The notes under the pieces were generated by a model that saw only the letters and a program-made list of their open reading frames with translations, searched no databases and had not been told where the DNA came from. Below are positions 60,495 to 64,000 of a stretch of 64,000 bases of DNA, piece by piece. Made by a program: the position numbers and the translations under genes. Source of the DNA: Blastococcus sp. TF02A-30 (GTDB lineage Bacteria > Actinomycetota > Actinomycetes > Mycobacteriales > Geodermatophilaceae); contig NZ_QOHJ01000004.1 in NCBI RefSeq assembly GCF_003319185.1, positions 372,001-436,000 on the forward strand, written 5' to 3'. Each line of letters starts with the position of its first letter. The first letter of the stretch is position 1.

Positions 60495-61862
60495 ATGCAA
60501 TCAACGGCGATTGACGTCCTGTTCGTCAACTGGCGGGACGCGAGCCACCCCGAAGGCGGAGGCTCCGAACGCTACGTGCACCGGATGGCCGAGGGTCTGG
60601 CGGCCACCGGCCTGCGCGTCACGCTGTTCTGCGCGGCACACGGTCGCGCTCCGGCGGAGGAAACGGTGAAGGGCGTCCGGGTGGTCCGCCGGGGCGGCCG
60701 GCTGTCGGTCTACCCCCGCGCCCTGGCGTTCGTCCGCAGGCACCGGCCCGCCCTGGTCGTCGACGTCCAGAACGGCCTGCCGTTCGCCAGCACCCTGGCG
60801 ACCGGCGCCCCGGTCGTGAACCTGGTCCACCACGTCCACCGGGAGCAGTGGCCGATCGTGTTCGGCCGGTTGGGCGGGGCGGTTGGCTGGTGGCTGGAGT
60901 CGAGGATCGCCCCGCGCCTCTACCGGCGCTCGCGCTACGTCACGGTCTCCGGCGCCACGGCCGCGGAGCTGACCACCCTCGGCGTGGATGCCGAGCGCAT
61001 CACGATCGTGCCCAACGGCATCGAGCCGGCTCCCGCGGTCGCCGTCCTCCGCTCGGCGACCCCCCGGCTGGTCGTGCTCGGGCGGCTGGTGCCGCACAAG
61101 CGCGTGGAGCACGCCCTCGAGGTCGTGTCGCGGCTGCGCCCCCGCTGGCCGGGCATCCGGCTCTCGGTGGTCGGCGAGGGTTGGTGGCACGAGGAGCTGC
61201 AGGCGGCGGCCGAGCGGCTCGGCGTCACCGACGTGGTCGAGTTCCACGGCTTCCTCGACGAGCAGGCCAAGCACGAGGAGCTGGCCCGGGCCTGGGTGCA
61301 CCTGTGCCCGTCGGTGAAGGAGGGCTGGGGCCTGGTCGTGAGCGAGGCCGGGCACCATGAGGTGCCGACCGTGGGCTACCGGTCGGCCGGGGGCCTGCGG
61401 GAGTCGGTCCTGGACGGGCGCAGCGGCGTGCTGGTGGAGGACCTCGACCAGTTCACCGCAGCGGTGGAGGGGCTGCTGGCCGACGGGGACGCCCGGCGGA
61501 CCATGGGGCGGGCCGCGGCCCGCCACGCGGCGTCGTTCAGCTGGCCGGCGAGCGTCGCTGCGCTCGCCGGGGTGCTCTCCGGCGCCGCGGAGGGTTCAGC
61601 TGCGGTCGCCGTAGACCATGACGTTCGGCGTGCCCTGGCTGCTCTCCTCGACGACGCCGCGATCCGGGTCGGCGACGGCCTGGACGCCCACGACGACGGC
61701 GGCGCCGACGGCCGCCCCGCTGCCCAGGGACAGCATGATGGCGATGAGCGTCTTCATTCCAGGTCTCGCTTTCGTGACGGTGTGCGACGGAGCGGAACCG
61801 TAGACGCCCGGGCGATCATGCACAACACCGCCGCACCGACCAGACCGAGCGCGCAAGCGTGA
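60495..61862 (+). CDS. GT4-type glycosyltransferase with overlong C-terminus
   Basis: 455-aa protein. Residues ~1-365 are a complete GT-B glycosyltransferase (family 4): VLFVNWRDASHPEGGGSERY at the nucleotide-free N-domain, LVVLGRLVPHKRVEHAL, and the Glu motif region CPSVKEGWGLVVSEAGHHEV. Resembles the Rv0225 group. The remaining ~90 residues (HDVRRALAALLDDAA to the end) have antisense-like composition and lie opposite the DUF2613 gene, so the true stop may have been lost. ATG 60495 is chosen; GTG 60489 is two codons earlier. Confidence 0.85.
   Translation: MQSTAIDVLFVNWRDASHPEGGGSERYVHRMAEGLAATGLRVTLFCAAHGRAPAEETVKGVRVVRRGGRLSVYPRALAFVRRHRPALVVDVQNGLPFASTLATGAPVVNLVHHVHREQWPIVFGRLGGAVGWWLESRIAPRLYRRSRYVTVSGATAAELTTLGVDAERITIVPNGIEPAPAVAVLRSATPRLVVLGRLVPHKRVEHALEVVSRLRPRWPGIRLSVVGEGWWHEELQAAAERLGVTDVVEFHGFLDEQAKHEELARAWVHLCPSVKEGWGLVVSEAGHHEVPTVGYRSAGGLRESVLDGRSGVLVEDLDQFTAAVEGLLADGDARRTMGRAAARHAASFSWPASVAALAGVLSGAAEGSAAVAVDHDVRRALAALLDDAAIRVGDGLDAHDDGGADGRPAAQGQHDGDERLHSRSRFRDGVRRSGTVDARAIMHNTAAPTRPSAQA
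61596..61757 (-). CDS. DUF2613 small membrane/secreted protein
   Basis: 53-aa protein: one hydrophobic helix (TLIAIMLSLGSGAAVGAAVV) and a short polar tail ending NVMVYGDRS, the pattern of DUF2613 (I recall Rv0236A, beside aftD in M. tuberculosis, as a member). ATG 61757 overlaps the stop of the upstream membrane-protein gene (ATGA), so it is coupled. The whole gene lies antisense within the overlong end of the glycosyltransferase gene. It is probably a subunit or partner of a wall-glycan enzyme. Confidence 0.75.
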   Translation of the reverse strand: MKTLIAIMLSLGSGAAVGAAVVVGVQAVADPDRGVVEESSQGTPNVMVYGDRS

Positions 61863-63499
61863 GCCACCACCACCGCGATCACCCGGAAGAGGGGGACGTC
61901 GTGCTCCCCCGGGACCCCCGGCACCCGGTGCAGGGTGAGCTCCGGGGCATCCACGACGACCGGCAGACCACCCACGGCCCCGGGCGTGTCGGGACCCGGC
62001 GTGCCGTGCTCCACCAGCACCCAGCCAATGCCGAGCGCGGCGAGGCGCTCGGGGTCGGCCGACGCGGCGCCGGCCGCTCGGGCACGGGGGTCCTCACCCT
62101 CCACCGCCCGCCCGCCGACCACCAGCGTGTCGTCCACCACCGCCGGCCGGGGCAGCCACCGCGGTGCCGGGTCCAGCTGCGGGCGCCGGTCGTTCCAGTC
62201 GAAGGCCCGGTAGGCGCCGAACGGCAGGACCAGCACGTCGCCCGGGCGGTCGTCCTCCTCGAGGGCCTCCCGCACCTCCTGCCAGGCGGCCGGGTAGGAC
62301 ACCGGCTCGAGCCGGCCGGCGACACCCCACGCGAGGTCGGGGACGGCGAGCACGGGCAGCAGCAGCGCGGCCCCCGTCACCGGCACCGCGCCTGCGTCGC
62401 CCACCCGGGCGCCCAGCCACCGGCCGAGCCGGCGCACCCCCAGGCCGGCACCGAGCGCCAGGGGAAGCACCCACCAGGCCGCCCACTTCTGGGCGTCGCG
62501 GAGCAGACCCGCTCCGGGGACGACGTCGACCGTCAGCTCCAGCAGCTGGCGAAGCCCGGGGACGGTGCCGGCGACCGCCAGCAGGAGGCCCGCACCACCG
62601 AGGAGCAGCAGCCGCGACCCGGCTCGATCGCGCCACGCGTCCGCTGCGCGCCACCCCGCGACGGCGAGGGCGAGCAGCAGGGCGGTGAGCACCGGCACGA
62701 GCGCGGTGCCCCGGCTCCCGGGCACGGCGTCGCCGTTCCACAGGCCGCCGCCGCCGAGCACGGCCACGACGGGGCCGCCCCAGTTCTCACCCCGGGCGGC
62801 GAAAGCCGCCACACCCGCGACGTCGGAGCCCCCGCCACCGGGGTGCAGGGCGCCCGCCACGACCCAGGGCGAGGCGAGCACGGCGACGGCACCGACCACC
62901 GCGAGCAGGCGGTGCCGGCCGATCAGGACCAGCGCAGTCCCCGAGCCGAGCACCGCCCCGGTGGGGGTGAGCGACGCGGCCGCCACGGTGAGCAGCAGCG
63001 CGGGCAGCGCACTGCGCTCGCCGGCGCGCACGCGCAGTGCGTGCCGGGCGATCCACGGCAGGGCCGCGTACCCGACCAGCAGGCTCCAGTGCCCGATCAG
63101 CAGCCGCTCGGCGACGTAGGGGTTCCACCCGTAGACCAGCCCGGCGGCCAGTCCGGCCACACCCCGGCGGCCGTCGTCGTCGGCCGGCACGAGCCGCGCC
63201 GCGCCGAGCACGGCCGCGAACACGACGGCCAGCAGCACCACCTTCTGCACGACGTCGCCGGGCACCACGGCGGTCAGCAGCGCCATCGCGGGGTCGACCG
63301 GGACCGCGCGCGGCAGCGTCCCGCCGAGGCCGAGCGCATCGGCGTCCAGGTCCTGGCGGGGCACGAACACCATGTCGCGGAGCAGCACGAAGCCGGGTGC
63401 CAGCGCGGGTCCGGTCACCACGAGCGCGACGACGGCGGCGAGGACGCGGGCGGGCCAGGGCGAGCTCTCCGGGCACGTCCAGCGCTGCGTCCCGCTCAC
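61754..63499 (-). CDS. Multi-pass membrane protein, GT-C-like
   Basis: 581-aa protein with about a dozen hydrophobic helices and a C-terminal extracytoplasmic part (RRPQLDPAPRWLPRP, VLVEHGTPGPDTPG). DMVFVPRQDLDADALGL after helix 1 resembles the first loop of GT-C/AftD-related enzymes, and the DAQKWAAWWVLPLALGAG segment recalls the N-terminal part of AftD homologues. It resembles the Rv0226c group by position. GTG 63499 follows GGGGAT; the frame is open further upstream. It is coupled to DUF2613 and divergent from a flippase gene. Confidence 0.75.
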   Translation of the reverse strand: MSGTQRWTCPESSPWPARVLAAVVALVVTGPALAPGFVLLRDMVFVPRQDLDADALGLGGTLPRAVPVDPAMALLTAVVPGDVVQKVVLLAVVFAAVLGAARLVPADDDGRRGVAGLAAGLVYGWNPYVAERLLIGHWSLLVGYAALPWIARHALRVRAGERSALPALLLTVAAASLTPTGAVLGSGTALVLIGRHRLLAVVGAVAVLASPWVVAGALHPGGGGSDVAGVAAFAARGENWGGPVVAVLGGGGLWNGDAVPGSRGTALVPVLTALLLALAVAGWRAADAWRDRAGSRLLLLGGAGLLLAVAGTVPGLRQLLELTVDVVPGAGLLRDAQKWAAWWVLPLALGAGLGVRRLGRWLGARVGDAGAVPVTGAALLLPVLAVPDLAWGVAGRLEPVSYPAAWQEVREALEEDDRPGDVLVLPFGAYRAFDWNDRRPQLDPAPRWLPRPAVVDDTLVVGGRAVEGEDPRARAAGAASADPERLAALGIGWVLVEHGTPGPDTPGAVGGLPVVVDAPELTLHRVPGVPGEHDVPLFRVIAVVVAHACALGLVGAAVLCMIARASTVPLRRTPSRKRDLE

Positions 63500-63558
63500 G
63501 ATCCCCGTTCCCGTCGCCTGAGGCCGGGTTCCCGGCCGATGAGCGCAGGGTAGGGGCC

Positions 63559-64000
63559 GTGCCCGTGGAACCGGAGTCCCCACCGGTGGATCGCCCCGCG
63601 TCGCGGCGCGGCCGCCAGGAGGAGGGACGGCTGCTCGCGCCGGCCGCAGCCGTCTCCGCCGCCTTCCTCGGTGCCAACGCGCTGGCCTACGTGCTCACCG
63701 TGCTCGCCGCCCGCCTCCTGGCGCCGTCCACCTACGGCGAGCTCGCCTCGCTGCTGGGCCTGCTCCTGGTCGGCTCCGTTCCCGCGACCGGGGTGCAGAC
63801 CGCGATCGCGCTCTTCCTCGGGGGCCGCCGCGGCACCCCGGAGGTCGTCGCCCGGCTGCACGCCGCAGCGCTGGTGGTGGCCGCCGTGGTCTGCCTGGTG
63901 GGGGCGCTCCTGGTGCTCCCGCTGCGCGGCCTCCTGCACCTCGACGGCGCAGCGGCGGTGGTGTGGCTGGTGGCGCTGCTGCTCCCGCACACCCTCGTCC
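63559..64000 (+). CDS. Polysaccharide flippase, N-terminal part
   Basis: Starts at GTG 63559 and runs off the window. The visible 147 residues are: a ~25-residue polar N-terminus, then hydrophobic helices beginning AAVSAAFLGANALAYVLTVL, with ARLLAPSTYGELASLLGLLL, the sequence style of the MATE/Wzx oligosaccharide flippase family. Divergent from the membrane protein at 61754-63499 with 59 bp between starts. It would complete a wall-glycan export set. No Shine-Dalgarno sequence; CAGGGT lies 7 nt upstream. Confidence 0.75.
   Translation, partial: MPVEPESPPVDRPASRRGRQEEGRLLAPAAAVSAAFLGANALAYVLTVLAARLLAPSTYGELASLLGLLLVGSVPATGVQTAIALFLGGRRGTPEVVARLHAAALVVAAVVCLVGALLVLPLRGLLHLDGAAAVVWLVALLLPHTLV

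Overview
The window is GC-rich, almost fully coding DNA from an actinobacterium. Starts are often GTG or TTG, many ORFs overlap by 1-4 nt (ATGA, GTGA, TGATG), and several genes look leaderless, with a -10-like hexamer 6-8 nt before the start codon. Gene content (MEDS-domain sensors, GAF-ANTAR protein, AftD-type arabinofuranosyltransferase, DUF3068 and DUF2613 proteins, a ydaO-type riboswitch before a cell-wall lytic gene) fits a high-GC actinomycete. Geodermatophilaceae (Blastococcus, Geodermatophilus, Modestobacter) is my best guess, by inference only. I saw no tRNA, rRNA, insertion sequence, prophage or CRISPR array.

Layout. 1-1.6 kb: a MEDS/histidine-kinase-like ATPase and a zinc-ribbon protein. 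1.7-12.8 kb: a beta-ketoadipate island. It holds a CoA-transferase pair (PcaIJ/ScoAB type), an aryl-aldehyde dehydrogenase broken by an in-frame TAG, the operon pcaH-pcaG-pcaB-pcaD-pcaC, a divergent IclR regulator, a PIG-L deacetylase with a C-terminal propeller-like region, and pobA. Together they would take 4-hydroxybenzoate (and, if the dehydrogenase worked, aromatic aldehydes) through protocatechuate to 3-oxoadipyl-CoA. 12.8-18.2 kb: a mannitol dehydrogenase-family enzyme, a paired acyl-CoA dehydrogenase operon and a lipoprotein. 18.2-23 kb: a c-di-GMP (PAS-GGDEF-EAL), HDOD and SDR operon, divergent from a leucine-rich-repeat lipoprotein. 23.1-26.1 kb: pntAB transhydrogenase. 26.2-28.6 kb: MEDS-STAS, GAF-ANTAR and a coiled-coil protein.

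28.6-42.2 kb: transport and redox modules. A GPH-type transporter is divergent from a TetR regulator, which is followed by an unusual FMO-SDR fusion protein and a second SDR. Next come a small coiled-coil gene, an LRR protein, a frameshifted unknown gene and a 52-aa ORF. Then follow a GH3 lipoprotein, a secreted transglycosylase under a predicted c-di-AMP riboswitch, a methyltransferase, and a BVMO-SDR operon divergent from a TetR gene across a clear twin operator. 42.2-50.8 kb: a universal stress protein, a CE1758/CE1759-like flavin monooxygenase/reductase pair, a methyltransferase, a glutamate-synthase-like FMN enzyme, a GntP permease, an MFS transporter and a TetR regulator.

50.9-64 kb: an envelope-glycan cluster. 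It contains three methyltransferases, a 1,348-residue AftD-like protein, GT-C-type membrane proteins, DUF3068, a glycosyltransferase, DUF2613 and the start of a flippase. From memory the content resembles the mycobacterial Rv0224c-Rv0227c plus Rv0236c/Rv0236A neighbourhoods. Two intergenic regions in this cluster share a GGTAC-N6-GTAC(C/T) inverted repeat that may mark common regulation.
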